From positions 40,720,501-40,784,500 of the forward strand of contig CM032117.1 of NCBI GenBank assembly GCA_018894105.1: a stretch of 64,000 bases of DNA, given 5' to 3'. Of the stretch, positions 15,201 to 26,469 are shown piece by piece; the stretch's first letter is position 1, and every line of letters begins with the position of its first letter. Made by a program: the position numbers and the translations under genes. Source of the DNA: Jacaranda mimosifolia. Taxonomy: Eukaryota; Streptophyta; Magnoliopsida; Lamiales; Bignoniaceae. Under the pieces are notes generated by a model. It saw nothing but the letters and a program-made list of their open reading frames with translations, did not search any database and was not told the origin of the DNA.

Positions 15201-18200
15201 TGAAATAAAAAATAAGAAGAGCCAAAGATAGAAATAAAGAATCGTAATTTATAGGTGGGATTGTCTATAGGGATGGACATATGACAAACATTTACAATAT
15301 CCTTACTCATCAATATGAAATTTGAAAATAGCTTGGTTGAACTTGCAAATTCACTTCTCAGATGTGGGATTACCAAGGGCCAAAAGAGAAAGGTATGGGA
15401 AGTAGGCACAGGAGCAATATAAATATATTCAAAAGATACCCCAGGGATAGCTCTAAAGTCTTCGGGGAAGTAGCAATTCATTGAGTTCTCTTAGCTCATA
15501 CTGGAGTGAAATTAGATTAGTCCCACTTCCGGCAGGAATAGAAGAGCACTCAAGCGCATTCGTTGATGTAGCAAATGCATCTCAAGGATCTTATAGATGC
15601 ATATAACCCTCCAATGCATCTTTTTAAATGAAACTGCTTTTAAAATTGGTGGAGGCAAGATTGTTTGTTTATAGGCCAAGTGGTCGACTGATATAGGACA
15701 TCCAAAGAGAGCAAAGAGACAATTCAATCAAATAAATTGGTTTGTTTATGTACAAGTTCATCACTTGGTGTCCTTTTCCCTTCATTTAGAGAAAACAAGA
15801 AAATACCAATAATAACCAAAACATGCTGATTTTGCAATATGTTTCTCAGGTTTAGTATTTCTTGTTCTGTTCTTTTGCTTCATCTCATAAATTTTTATGT
15901 TTTGAATTCAGGTCATAAAAGACGCTACTAAGGGCAGTGAATCTGTAAAAACTATGTCACTGTATGTCCTAGATGCATTGATTTGTGTAGATCATGAGAA
16001 GTTTTTCTTGAGCCAACTTCAAAGTAGAGGTTTCTTGAGGACTTGCTTCACGAATATCAGTAATTTTTCATATCAGGTACAGGACCCTAACTTTGTGAAA
16101 TTCTCATAATTTTTCGTAGGCTATTACCATTAATAATATCTTGCTATCTTTTAGGCCTGCAATCTACATCTGGCTGATGTCAATAACTTTGCTATTTTAC
16201 TCGTTACCATTGAATTTCATGTCATTTTTTTATGAAGGATAAGACTGCAGTTTGCAACAGTCTGCTTACTTTATTATTGATTGTCTCTTTTGTTTTTTGA
16301 GTTATATGCCATTTCAAACAATATAAAAGCCTCAGCATTTCTCAAGCTCCTCTTTTAATTTTTAAAGCAACTACTGATTGGTAAATCTTTAATTTTGTGA
16401 ACAAAGCATTTTTCTAGTCGACCACTATGCTGTTAGGTTTTATTGTTGTGCTAGTTTCATATTAGATTAGTTCAGATAAACTTCTTTTTCTCTAACTGTA
16501 TATTACATGATTTGATATCAACAAATTCAAGCATAACTGATGCACTTCTATTTGTCAGCTTTTATTAGAAGTGATGCTATTAATTACTAATAGTTTGGTA
16601 CAGCTGCCCAAGCAATTGAACTAGGAGGGGAAATGTTTGAACTTAGTATACTGATTCTCTTTTTTTGTTGGCATGTTGAGATTGGATAGAGAGTTGCATT
16701 TTCATTTTTCTTTAGGCTCACTGATGTGTTCTGTAATGCTCTTATCTATTGCAGCTCAATTAAGCCTTATGTCAGATATTTAAAATCAGTTATATGAATC
16801 TCTAATGACATGGTGCTGTTGTTGACCAGATATCTGCATTTTATAATAAATAAATTTGATATGTTGTTAAATCATTGGTGAGTAATAGTTGGCCCTTATG
16901 CATGGTATCGCTTTGCCCCAACCAACTATTAACATGCAGACTTTGCACCTATCCAACTGAGAAAATTAATTTATTTCTAAATTTACCTTTTCAAGATATT
17001 TGAGAAATAATGAAGTTAAAATATCCAAACTGCAAATTTTTTGTTTAAACTTAATAATATAAAATGACTACTTTAATTTAGACCAACTATAAAATGAGCT
17101 AATCCTCTTTTATATTTAGATATCATAAATAGCTGTCAAGAATTAAGTCATAAGATTAGTGTGATTGACTGTTGTTTGTAATAGAGATTTTTTTTTTCCC
17201 TTTTATTGTTATTATTTTTCATATGGTACATTCTTTATAACAACCAATTTTATATATGCATTTTAAACACAACCCTCTACCGCCTACCTTATTCTCTCTC
17301 CCACCCACACCCCCCCACCCAAAAAAAAAAAAAAAAAGAAAAGAAAAAGAAAAAAAAAAAAAAGAGAAACAAAGAAAAAAAGAACTATCATAAATATAGA
17401 AGGCATGGATTAAGGTGTAAAATCAAGGGCTAAATAAAAATAAATCAGTTACTCCTAACAATCCTCTATCAAATTTTGGTCAAAACTGCATCTCAAGTTG
17501 ACGAATGGATATCGTTCGCGTCCAACTCGCAAAGTAGATTATGGAGCATACTTCTGAGTTCCTTGGTAAACACGTCAGTGCAAGAAACACTTGAAATTGA
17601 GAGATTTGTAAGGAAGTTAACTGTCTAAAATCACATATATTCCGTTTATTAGAATGTGGGTAGGGTTTTCTCTTAATTGAATACAAAAAAAGAAGACTAA
17701 CCTTTTTGTTCTCCTGCAGCTCACTAGAGCAACATCCAACATCCCTTCTGTTATTTTCTCTTTGATGAAATATGTGTCGATCTCTATTGTTTTGTTCGAT
17801 CATGTTGAATTAGATTGTAAGCTGTTCTAATGGCAACTTTGTTGATATTTCTTTCCCAACAATCACAATTCTTTCATTAATTTTTGCAGCTATAGTAATT
17901 CACAAGCATCTTATGCCATAGCACAACATTCTGGTATTGCACTTGACGGTGCTACCATTGTCTCTTTTTTGCTTCTCCAAGTAACTAATTACTGTCAATA
18001 AATGTGTAGTAACCTGATGTTGACCTCCTTTATTGGGAGATGCTGACCAATCTGTATCTATAAAAGCTTCTAGTTTTAGGGACTATGCTTTGGGAAGAGC
18101 TGCCTTTATGCAAATTTTAGGTATCTAAGAAAGTGAAAAACGCTTTTGCATGGTAACCTCGAAGGCCATGCTATATCCAACTTAGTGTGTGAGAGATAAA

Positions 18201-21200
18201 TTAATATCCCTTCCAGTCTCTTTGATGATATCTGCCTAAATCAATTGACTTGCCAAGTCCTGCTTGAGAATGAGAATGTAGGTAGCTCATTAACTTCCTT
18301 GACCATGCGGCGCTAAGCAAATATTAGCCTTCATATATACGGTATTACAACTTTGTCGGGACTTGTGTTTTTGGTAAATACTCGGCTAAGCTTGGTTGCT
18401 ACCATTGTGAAGAGTCACCCCTCATCCTGAAATTAGAGGCTATTTTGCCAAACTACTTATAGAGAGTATATCATGTACATACACCTTATCAACCTTCCAC
18501 TAGTTTATTTTCTGATTTAGGTACTCTTTTGCTTAATTGTCGCTCGAGCTTTTCCTTGTTGTATTAATTATTTAACGATTATTTGTGAGTTAATTTATTA
18601 GACAATATAATATGGTAAATATTAATTTTGAACCATGCCATTATATCGTCAGTTTAGTTCAAATTAGTTGCTTTATATTATCATCTCCAAATGAAGTTCT
18701 ATATTTTCGTTAACTTTTAATACTTCCCAAAATTTTTTTACAAGACGGATAAATTTGTAAAACAAATTATATTCTCTTAGTTGGAGGGGGCAAAGCTTAG
18801 TCGACTGCAAAGATTGAAAAGTTATAAAGTTGAATGTTAAAAATTTTACTAAGTACTGCATGGATTCCAATTGAAATAGTCACAATGAAAAAAAATGATT
18901 TTATTTGTAAGTAAAAAATAATTTTGTAAACTTATGATTAAGTTAAGTAAAAAGTATCAACTGGGATGGCATGAAATGGTGAGTAGATCCTCGCCCCCAA
19001 AAAAGGCTACATAATATGTTTTCTATTACATGGAAATTTTTGAAACTTAAAACAGGGTTAATTTTTGCTTTTATTTTTGTTGTTATTTATTTATTTACTT
19101 TTATGTGTTTTTGGAGTTTAAACTTTTCTATGCTGTGCTTCTAGCTTCTAATTTAAAGCATGAAGTTTTGGAATTTTAATTTTTGTAACTATATTTTATA
19201 TGGTTCTACATATTGATAATTATTAATACTGTATCATATAGACAATAATAAATGTTTTAAAGGGCCAAAACCCCATCCGGCTCTGGCTCAGGCTTGGCCT
19301 CAACTTAATTTGAAATTTTATTAAGCTTGTCTTGAAAATTAAAAATCTGAACTTGCAAGCTTTGAGCTGGCTTGAGCAGACTGAAAGCTTTACATGTTCA
19401 GTGTTAGACATGAACATGGTTCTAACATATTGTGACAATAGGCTTGGAGTGTCCGACAATTGAGTGAAACAAGAAGAAAAGGACATGCTTGACATGTTTC
19501 AGAAGCAGTGGGGATCTTCTTTCATATACTTCTTTAAAGTTAAGGGATCATAAAAATTCAACAGTTTCACAAATGGACCCATTTCATTTTACTTTCTCTC
19601 TTATTGAATTTTTTAGTGCACATTGTGTTGCTTCTAGAAGCATTTGTTTGCTTATAGTAATTTGCTTTGGGACTAGCTTTGTTCTATAGACTTCCTTTTA
19701 ACTTGGTGTTTTTGTTTCTTTACCTTTATCCGTTTAAAAATTATATATATAGAAAAGGCCTATAAAGTACTTCAGGAACAAATATGGAAGTTCCTATCTT
19801 GATATAGTGAAAATGTGAAAAAATACAACTATCATAGTCTTAAATTTATACCTCTGAAAATCTTTAACTCATAATCACAATTTTTGAGGGACATAGCATA
19901 AAAATCCAAAAAGTTGAACTCTTCTTTGTTCTCAACATCGTAGCTCAAAAATCACGTGACACTCACAACTTCACCTCATTTTTAGTACACACACACAAAA
20001 AGAGATATGAATATGTATATATATACGTATTGAACAGTCTTATTTGAGCATTGAGCTGTGTCTGTCTAACATTATTTAGAAATATCGTTTCCAGTGCATC
20101 TATTGTGTCTTCTGTGTCTCTGTCTCTGACCTTGTATTATATATTTATAAATATATTAATTTCCTAAACTAATTTGTTCACTGTTGTATCCTTATTGTTA
20201 TTCAGGATGGTGGGTTTTCTTTAGATTCTATGCAGCGTCTCTGCACTCTTGAAGCAGAACTTTCTTTGTTGCTGAGAATTAGCCACAAATATGGAAAGTC
20301 AGGATCACAGGTTCTATTTTCAATGGGTTCTCTGCAGCATATTGCTTCATGCAGAGCTCTACATCTTCCAGTAAAAGTATGCACTACTTGTCTTGTCCTT
20401 TTAACAAGCATTTTGGCCACCTCCTTCCATACCTAATTGACCTGAAATGAACTATAACCATGCATCAGGGAAATTTTCGGCTTCTTGATACCAGGATGGG
20501 GAAAAATTCTATTGATGTTGATAAACAGCGAATGGTGGTTGCTCCTGTACTTAGATTTTTGTTTTCTTTAACGTCACTGGTCGACTCATCTGAGTTTTTT
20601 GAGGTTAGACAACATAGTATATCCCTGTAAAAGGACATATGCCATCTGTTTATGCTTGTCTTGACAGACGTTTCTTTGAGCTTTAGTAGAGTTGTAGTTG
20701 AGCTTATGAGTTAATGCATTTCCAGTTGAAACACTGTCGTCTGAATATTCCCTGTCTTGTAGAGCCTTGCAGTAGGCAAGCTATTGATGCATCATGAAAT
20801 AAGAAATATGATATTCTGCCTTGAAATTTTTCAGAAACAAGAATTTAGAAATGTTCATCCCATGGGAGTTGTGATATCTATAAAGTTGCATGAGATTTAC
20901 TGCAATGTTCTGAATGAACTTCCGCTTCTACACTTTTATGTTCTGCATCAATAATTCCCAAATGGCAGCTCCGTTTGCATTCCATTAGCTGTATTTGTTC
21001 AAGAGGAACTAATAGATATCATTTTCATGAACTTTGGTTTTATATAAATTGATTAGAATAGATTTAGTTTGCTTTGGTAATTGAGATGCATTTTGCTTTG
21101 TTTTTGTGTACGGTAAAAAATTATTGATCATTCAGTTTAATCAAGCACTTTGTCTAGCATTGATGTTTGTTTTGGAGAGAAGAAAATATGCATAACATTG

Positions 21201-24200
21201 TATGAATAAGATAACCCTACAGAAATCTTGTAAAAGCTTTAGCAGTATAGTTTTTTCCAAGTTGAAACAGCTCTGAGATTGAGTCAAACAATATTTATGG
21301 AATTATAAAACCCTTCTTTTGAAGTCAACCTCCTCATTTTAATTTTAATTAGCTCCCAAAATGGCCTGTGCTTTTGTTACATTTTGCATTTTCATTTATG
21401 CATTAATCCAAGAGCATGAAGTTTGTCAATTTGATTATAAAAAGCAAGTTTGCTTAAAATTTCAAGCTTTTTGTTTATTTATTGCTTGTGCAAGTATTCG
21501 AGGTGTAACTTCTTTATTTTTTACCCCCAGCGCTCCAATTCCAATTCTATAATCTCTGCTCATTTTGTTAGTATGGGAATATATTCTCAATCACTTAATG
21601 CTTTTTGGAATGTTTTCCATGGCTGGTAATGTTTCATGACTTTTTAAAGTCAATGTGTCTTTAGGATAATAATGTTTTATCCTGAAATAGCTGTGCATCT
21701 TTACAAATCTGCTGTAAAATTTTTTATAGTTCTGTGGTATTTTCTTTTATTTTTCTTCTTCTGAGTTTATGTTGGCAAGATGAACTTATGATACACACAT
21801 CGCCCCTCTCCTTTGCTCGTGAATCTGTCATAACATCATTTTGATTCCCTGTGTTTCTGATAGGTGAAGAATAAAGTTGTCCGTGAAATCATTGAATTCA
21901 TTAAAAGTCATCAGTTGCTGTTTGATCAAATTCTCCAGGAAGATCTTTTGGATGCTGATGAATTGACAATGGAACTAATCAATCTTGTCGTGGGTATACT
22001 TAGCAAGGTAAAGGCCCCATAGAGTTTAATAAATTTTGTTCTTGAGTGTGAACATGCTGGCAGGACAGCTGTGTGTATAGTACTTGCTCAAATAATTGAC
22101 TATTTCCGTGAAAGATTTGCAGACTAGCTAACGTATTTGTGATCATTGAAGATTTTATGGTGTCAATGTTAGTATTGAGAGTTGAGGCATTAATACAGCT
22201 CAACATAGTCCTAGTAGCTTGCTCTTCATAGGGAACCGATCAGTTGTAAATTCCTATTGAAAGGTTTTTTCTGACTATAAAACTAAATGGTATTGATAAG
22301 GTTTGGCCATATGAGGAGAGTGATGAATATGGATTTATTCAAGGGCTCTTCGGTATGACGCGTGCTCTTTTCTCTCGTGATCCAGACGTATTTACTTCAA
22401 CACTATCTGTCCAATCAGAGGTAATCTTGAATTTCCCTCCTACTTCTTTAGATATTATATGATATTATATGAACTTACTCAAACTAAGTCATCCGAGTTT
22501 TATGGTTTTTTCTTATTTTTTTCTATTCGACATGCATTTCCAGATTCAGCAGAAGGCTGATGTGAACGTATCCCGCCTTTGCTTTAGTTTGAGCTCTTAT
22601 CTTTATTTTCTTGTTACAAAGAAGTCCCTAAGGCTGCAGGTAAGTAGAACTTAACCTTGTACTAATGCAACTCTTATTCTGCAATACTAAAATGTTAAAA
22701 ATGGAAATAAATGCTTGTGGGTATTCTGATAGGTTTCAGATGGTCCTACTGACTATCATGCTTCTGCTGCAACCCAGCAGCCAACGCTGACTTTGCTAGT
22801 TTTTTTCCTTGGTTCCCTGGCAACTGCACTTGAAAGAGCTGCAGAGGAAAAATATTTACTGCTCAATAAGGTCCTTGATTTGATTTATTTACATTTATTC
22901 TATGGTTGATCTTTTCCATATATTAAGTTAAAGTATGTAAATTTATGTGTTTTCTAGATTAAAGACATCAATGAATTATCAAGACAAGAAGTTGATGAAA
23001 TAATCAATTTGTATGTTCCTCAAGATTATGCTTCATCCTCTGAAAATATACAAAAAAGGTATTTGACTCTCTCTCTCTCTCACACACACCAAAAAAAAAT
23101 AAAAAATGCACAGAAACTCTTGCTCTTGTTCTTGCTCTCTCATCCACCCCCCCGTCCTTCACATACCAAAGACAGGACATGTATGTTTCATGGTGGGTGG
23201 GTGGGGATAATGGGACTCATTGCATGGAAGATGGCGTTTCACACTATGTCGCAATACCTTAATTGTCCAGTTCAATGAGGAAGCTCTCATACAGTATGTT
23301 TTTTGTTTCTGTTTCTATACTCTGCTGGGTTGATGAAAACTTATAAAATTTTCTAGCTACTTGTATATGGTAAAATTATTAGCTTATTAATCAAAAACCA
23401 TACAGGAATAATATTGATACTAAAAGGAAAAAGATTGTGAAATATGGATTTGAATGAAAGAATGTTAAAGCTCTGGTTTCTGTTTGGTCTTTTATGACCT
23501 AGAATTCTGCTTTAGCAATTTCTTGGTTGACCATAGGTTCAGCAAAGGTGGACTCTATCACCTTAAACTGATATGCTCACACATGTTTTCTTTCTTTCTT
23601 TCTTTCTTTTTTTTTTTTTTTCCGCCCCTTAACACTGTACAGGAGATATATTGCAATGGTGGGCATGTGCCGGATAACTGGACACAGGAGTCGGCTAATC
23701 ATGCTATTGCTTCTACTTGCGCAAAATTTGATGAACATTATCCTTACCCATTTCCAAGATAGGTATAATTTTCTGTGTATGCTTTCTGGTAAATTCATTT
23801 CTGTTTTACTGATGCAACTTTTCTCTGTAGTTTGTATGCATATGATTCCAGTCACTCTCTGAAAGCAATTGCATATGGGACCCACCATGATGCTAAAGAG
23901 GACTTGCACTCGCTTTGTGGAGAATTAATTCCAGTTCTTGAAAGACTTGAATTGTTGGGCGAGGTATGCTGCCTGATTTTACTTGATAATTTTTCTTGGG
24001 GAAATTTTTTGATTCCTTAATTTGTCTGTATTTATTCCCTTCTCCATGCAATTGGTTTATGTTCGGCTGATTTTCCTGTATATATATTTGTTTATTCATA
24101 TCCTGTTATTGTGTTTGCGATGGGATGGCCTGGGCGGGCTTAGGGTTCAAAATACTTGAAAAAAGTACTGCACACCTGTACTTTTGCCATGGCCAATTTC

Positions 24201-25584
24201 TGCTTACGTTGATCTTTTCTGGGGTAGTCTCTATAGGGAATATTATCTATTTAGTTAATGGATCAAAAGTTTAGGGTTTTATTTAGCTGCTGTAGGGAAT
24301 GCATCTTTGATGTGCATCTTCTTCCTCTGACAAGTACAAGAAGTCATGATTGGGCAACAATAGAGAAATATACAAGGATTGCTGCTTGTTTATGACATCA
24401 TGGTCATAGTTTTTTTCTCACATTCATGGAGCTTGCATCTCTCTTTCAAAACACCGTTATTATTTGACTGCTTCATGAAGAAGCCATGTAAATGTTGTGA
24501 ATAAATGCTGAAAATTTTGAATTGCATACATAGAACTAATTACAACAGCTATAAATTGATTATTGAGAAAAACAATTTAGAATGTTACAAAGACACTCAT
24601 GGTTTTCATTTATTATAGTTACCCCCTCTGCATATGAAAGAGCTCATACTTAAAGAGCATGAAAATTGTACAAAAAAATTCCTGAAGGTTTATTTTTTTG
24701 GAAAAGGAGCGCAACCTTTTTTGTTGATGTGAACCAAAAATCCAAGCAGGGACTACAGGAAGGACTTAAATGTTGGATGTAGCTAAATGCTAGGGGGTGC
24801 AAGTGTAATTTCTGAAATGAGTATTTCTAATTGGGCCAGACCTAATGAGGTGTCCATGTAATTTACCAAAAAAAGAAAAACCTTTCTCATTGTTTGGCGT
24901 TCTCTTCAATTGTGGATGAGAGTTATTATTCATCTCCATAAAAATGTGCACTTAGTTTCTTCTAAGATTTCATGCTGTGAAGGAGTAGTGTATTATTTAT
25001 AGAACCTTCGTTTTCATGGCCATTTGATACAAGGGCAGAAGCAATCTACAGGATAGTAAATATCAATTTAACTAATCACTTTCATTTTTGAGCTTTTACC
25101 AGATCTATGTTGTCGTTTCTTGTTGTGATTTCATTTTTCTCTATTTTGTTGTCATTTTTTATTGTTTACTTGGCCTTCGGATCAATGAAGTGATAACATA
25201 GATGTATTAAGAAGTTATTGAAACCACATTGCACCTTCGAGCGAAGTATATCTAGTGAAATCTAAGATCATAGTTCATACTTGAAAATAGGATTTATGAC
25301 AAATGTGAAGATTTGAGTCACAAGTTTAAAGAAAATTTGTGAAAGCTTTTTGCCATTCTTTTTGGTCATATTGGTTGATAAGTTTAACAGTTGACTTCAG
25401 ATCTTCGCCTAGATGGCTGTGATTGTGTGTGTTGCTTCCTCCGTATGATATTCATTCCCTTGCCATCTAAATTCATGTTGTATGTATGTTGGATTTGCAG
25501 GATAAAACAGGGCACAGCCTCAAAGTTTTTCGTAGGTTAGTCCAGTCTCTGAAGGAAACGTCAATTCTGAAGATAGCTACTTGA
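255..25584 (+). CDS. NUP205: Nuclear pore complex protein NUP205, 3' half of gene (26 exons)
   Basis: Large alpha-solenoid scaffold nucleoporin of the inner ring (Nup192/Nup205 family), acting at the nuclear envelope. I recognise the plant family from motifs such as QPLDVILSQDHNQIIALLEY, LIDNIGRPAPNITHLLLKF and KVWPYEESDEYGFIQGLFGM. Exons: 255-373, 473-623, 9533-9645, 9761-9842, 9954-10040, 10134-10211, 10483-10686, 12583-12675, 12747-12857, 12964-13134, 13509-13564, 13638-13710, 13799-13989, 14084-14210, 14278-14355, 15912-16076, 20206-20376, 20469-20603, 21864-22007, 22301-22420, 22544-22639, 22733-22870, 22958-23058, 23643-23762, 23831-23963, 25501-25584. They sum to 3,141 nt, keep one frame through every junction and end in TGA. 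Apart from the first intron (GC-AG) all use GT-AG. Plant NUP205 is roughly 1,850 residues, so about 800 N-terminal residues lie upstream of the window. No exon carries a stop or frameshift, so the gene looks intact despite the transposons in its introns. Confidence 0.93.
374..472 (+). other. GC-AG intron of NUP205
   Basis: The exon ends CTAAG and the intron opens with GCAATCC rather than GT; it closes with GCATGCAG. Reading AG + T across the junction gives Ser and keeps the frame into SRMVGLSQLLL. No GT donor nearby preserves the frame. GC-AG introns are a known minor class in plants. Confidence 0.7.
624..1989 (+). other. Intron sequence, proximal part of the 8.9-kb intron
   Basis: Non-coding sequence between the donor at 624 and the copia element. 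Positions about 1230-1480 are unusually purine-rich and G-rich on this strand (runs such as GAGAAAGGAGAGACAGAGG) compared with the AT-rich surroundings. I see no conserved coding signal here. Confidence 0.6.
1990..2137 (-). repeat. Copia 3' LTR (148 bp)
   Basis: Matches the LTR at 5919-6078 apart from small indels. On the minus strand it starts TGTTGAGAGATATTTAG directly after the polypurine tract. It contains a TATA-like CTATAAATATGAG stretch. The terminal dinucleotide on the left side is degenerate. Confidence 0.85.
2138..2153 (-). other. Copia polypurine tract
   Basis: The minus strand reads CCAGCTTGAGGGGGAG immediately before the TG of the 3' LTR, the usual place and composition for the plus-strand primer of plant copia elements. 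Confidence 0.85.
2400..3014. repeat. 76-bp tandem duplication, one unit split by a MITE
   Basis: Unit A is 2400-2444 plus 2908-2938, separated by the MITE. Unit B is 2939-3014. Both begin AAGGATCACT and end TGTGCCAT, with a few substitutions. Because unit B keeps the uninterrupted TAA site, it serves as the empty-site reference for the MITE. Confidence 0.85.
2445..2904. mobile_element. Tourist-like (PIF/Harbinger) MITE, 460 bp
   Basis: Flanked by TAA on both sides (2442-2444 and 2905-2907). The ends are GGCTTTGTTCACT and, as the reverse complement of the right end, GGGCATGTTCACT. The uninterrupted duplicate at 2981-2983 shows the empty site with a single TAA. The interior is AT-rich with no coding capacity. 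TAA target duplication plus GG-starting inverted repeats fit PIF/Harbinger non-autonomous elements. Confidence 0.85.
3130..4070 (-). pseudogene. Copia reverse transcriptase relic
   Basis: The minus-strand reading gives, in order, the N-terminal ALQHSEWKMAMNEEM block, GIDYLETFSPVAHL, QLDVKNAFLYGDL and the catalytic VYVDDILI, then a C-terminal GKLIYLTMTKPNISFAVG block. In the family this enzyme copies the element RNA into cDNA. Stops (for example where CRWVF is expected near 3935) and frame changes between the blocks show it is inactive. Confidence 0.9.
4206..5320 (-). pseudogene. Copia integrase and GAG-pre-integrase relic
   Basis: Minus-strand motifs include TSQQNGVAGQNHRHFLDVAR (the region of the catalytic Glu; the usual NGVAERKHR is changed), VPKYFWEDAILTACFLINRL, and farther upstream a CKSCELVKHH-type zinc-binding block and a CPFELVHSDIWGP-type core start. 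Several frames are needed. Function in the family is joining of cDNA ends to chromosomal DNA. The glutamate of the DDE triad appears substituted in this copy. Confidence 0.85.
5377..5600 (-). pseudogene. Copia aspartic protease relic
   Basis: The minus strand shows LLDSGATTRITDNKSSF around 5510-5565, the copia protease active-site block (D-S-G-A-T). A TAG replaces the expected Trp codon just before LLDSG. The upstream sequence to 5905 carries only a remnant of gag. Confidence 0.8.
5907..5918 (-). other. Copia primer-binding site
   Basis: The minus strand reads TGGCATCGGAGC, two changes from TGGTATCAGAGC, the sequence complementary to the initiator-methionine tRNA 3' end used by many plant elements. 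It abuts the 5' LTR. Confidence 0.75.
5919..6078 (-). repeat. Copia 5' LTR (160 bp)
   Basis: Partner of 1990-2137. It has an extra segment (ATCTTCAAGATAAGTTTCC region) absent from the 3' LTR and lacks a six-base repeat present there. Confidence 0.85.
6206..6233. repeat. (CT)n microsatellite
   Basis: About 13 uninterrupted CT dinucleotides between the copia and hAT-type insertions in the NUP205 intron. Confidence 0.95.
6351..7175. mobile_element. hAT-type non-autonomous element, copy 1 (825 bp)
   Basis: Starts TAGGGGGGTGTAAACGGATA and ends AATATCCAATTACAACCCTA, imperfect terminal inverted repeats. It is flanked by CACTAACA (6343-6350) and CACTAACG (7176-7183), an 8-bp target duplication with one mismatch. 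The ends are packed with GGATAT/ATATCC subterminal motifs and the middle is AT-rich without coding capacity. Two further family members lie at 31921 and 53647. The 8-bp duplication and subterminal repeats favour the hAT superfamily. Confidence 0.85.
7184..9532 (+). other. Distal part of the 8.9-kb NUP205 intron
   Basis: No conserved coding signal. It ends with a normal acceptor (TTTCTAAATGCAG) before the LIDNIGRPAPN exon. Short open stretches at 8011-8476 and 8975-9244 lack family similarity and I treat them as chance. Confidence 0.6.
10687..12582 (+). other. NUP205 intron, 1.9 kb
   Basis: AT-rich intron with an A-rich tract at about 12158-12205. It has an unused-looking acceptor at 11521 after a T-rich tract, but the family sequence continues directly from SKNK to VLELLEV at 12583, so no exon is needed inside. 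Confidence 0.6.
14356..15911 (+). other. NUP205 intron, 1.6 kb
   Basis: The segment about 14890-15730 is less AT-rich than its surroundings and has open minus-strand stretches without recognisable homology. It may be an old insertion, but I could not find its ends. Confidence 0.5.
16077..17449 (+). other. NUP205 intron, proximal part of 4.1-kb intron
   Basis: AT-rich, with a C-rich then A-rich low-complexity tract at about 17298-17385. No coding signal seen. Confidence 0.5.
17450..18480 (-). pseudogene. Decayed Ty1/copia RNase H/3' end remnant in NUP205 intron
   Basis: The minus strand, across several frames, shows copia 3'-end signatures: a DTYFIKEKITEGML-like block near 17760, then TDVFTKELRSMLHNLLCELD and DANDIHSST followed by a stop near 17480-17585. 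Farther right (17850-18470) are remnants of the RNase H core. Between the two C-terminal blocks about 110 bp of foreign sequence interrupts. I see no LTRs, so this is a fragment older than the copia at 1990-6078. Confidence 0.7.
18481..20205 (+). other. NUP205 intron, distal part of 4.1-kb intron
   Basis: AT-rich with no recognisable gene or complete repeat; ends in the acceptor TTATTCAG before the DGGFSLDSM exon. Confidence 0.5.
20604..21863 (+). other. NUP205 intron, 1.3 kb
   Basis: Ordinary AT-rich intron between SSEFFE and VKNKVVREII. Nothing else recognised. Confidence 0.55.
23964..25500 (+). other. Last NUP205 intron, 1.5 kb
   Basis: Separates LELLGE from the final exon DKTGHSLKVFRRLVQSLKE. 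AT-rich, with no coding signal recognised. Confidence 0.55.
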
Positions 25585-25740
25585 CTCTTTACAGCGCATT
25601 ATTGGAGAATCTTTTTTGTATCAGTTAATTGTATGTAGATGCATGGTGTACGATTGCAAATGGGCATCTAGTGGGTTTTCATAATCTATCCAATATCGAA
25701 TATATAGTTATCATATGAATGAAATGGAAATCTTAGCTTG
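25585..25740 (+). other. Probable NUP205 3' untranslated region
   Basis: Follows the TGA. An AATGAA hexamer at about 25718-25723 and T-rich stretches upstream are compatible with plant polyadenylation. The exact end cannot be set from sequence. Confidence 0.4.
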
Positions 25741-25951
25741 AGTGTGGTTAGCTATTGAGTTTCATTTTGCAATGCATCAGACTATATTTATGAATCATGA
25801 TTATCCAAGGAATGCAAAATGAAGTGTTGCAGGGAGTAGTATTAACCATCCAAGTTTCAGTACTACACATATCAAACAGCAAAAGGTCATGCAGAAAAGG
25901 TCTGGGCGAACATCAAAGACGCATCTAGTGTGGAGTATCAATCCTTAGCAA

Positions 25952-26098
25952 GGTATGAGCTGTGGGGCAGCTGATTGTATTGCCCCACAGCTGATTTTTA
26001 GTAGTGTCCTGGTAACAGGATTGTATTTGCAGGTGTCTGAAATTAGTCAATTTCCTGTTGGGACTTGGAAGATTGGTATGAGCTGTGGGGCAGCTGAT
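25952..26098. repeat. Duplicated 24-mer with 12-bp hairpin downstream of NUP205
   Basis: The same 24 bases (starting GGTATGAGCTGTGGGGCAG) occur at 25952-25975 and 26075-26098. The first copy forms a perfect 12-bp stem (AGCTGTGGGGCA, 25958-25969, with TGCCCCACAGCT, 25981-25992) around an 11-base loop. Confidence 0.8.
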
Positions 26099-26309
26099 CA
26101 AGATTTTCCATGATGTATAGGAGGCAAGATGCTACCTGGCAAGGATTATGCTTTATGCTTGGTGCTATGTAACGAGTTAGGGAGTTACATGTATAGTTTT
26201 GTTAAGATCAAGAACAAAAAAATCATAGAGAGATTTGGAAATCCTTAAGTTGTGAAAGATTTATTACGTAACGGGCATACATCAGTGGAAATCGCCCTTG
26301 GATCGAACA

Positions 26310-26455
26310 AATAATAATATTAATACAATAATAGTTATAATATATTATTATTATATTATTATATTAATATAATAATATATTATAATTATTATTGTTGTTG
26401 TTGTTGTTACTACTACAACTATACTACTACTACTAATACTAATAATTCAAAGTTG
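26310..26455. repeat. Trinucleotide/AT microsatellite tract
   Basis: Consecutive TTA/AAT repeats followed by (TTG)n and (ACT)n blocks. Confidence 0.9.
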
Positions 26456-26469
26456 CAACTAAAAATAAA

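Noticed and set aside
15155..15727. Minus-strand open stretches in a NUP205 intron
   Set aside because: No recognisable domain; boundaries and conservation cannot be shown.
17206..17433. Lys-rich open stretch
   Set aside because: Produced by an A-rich low-complexity tract.
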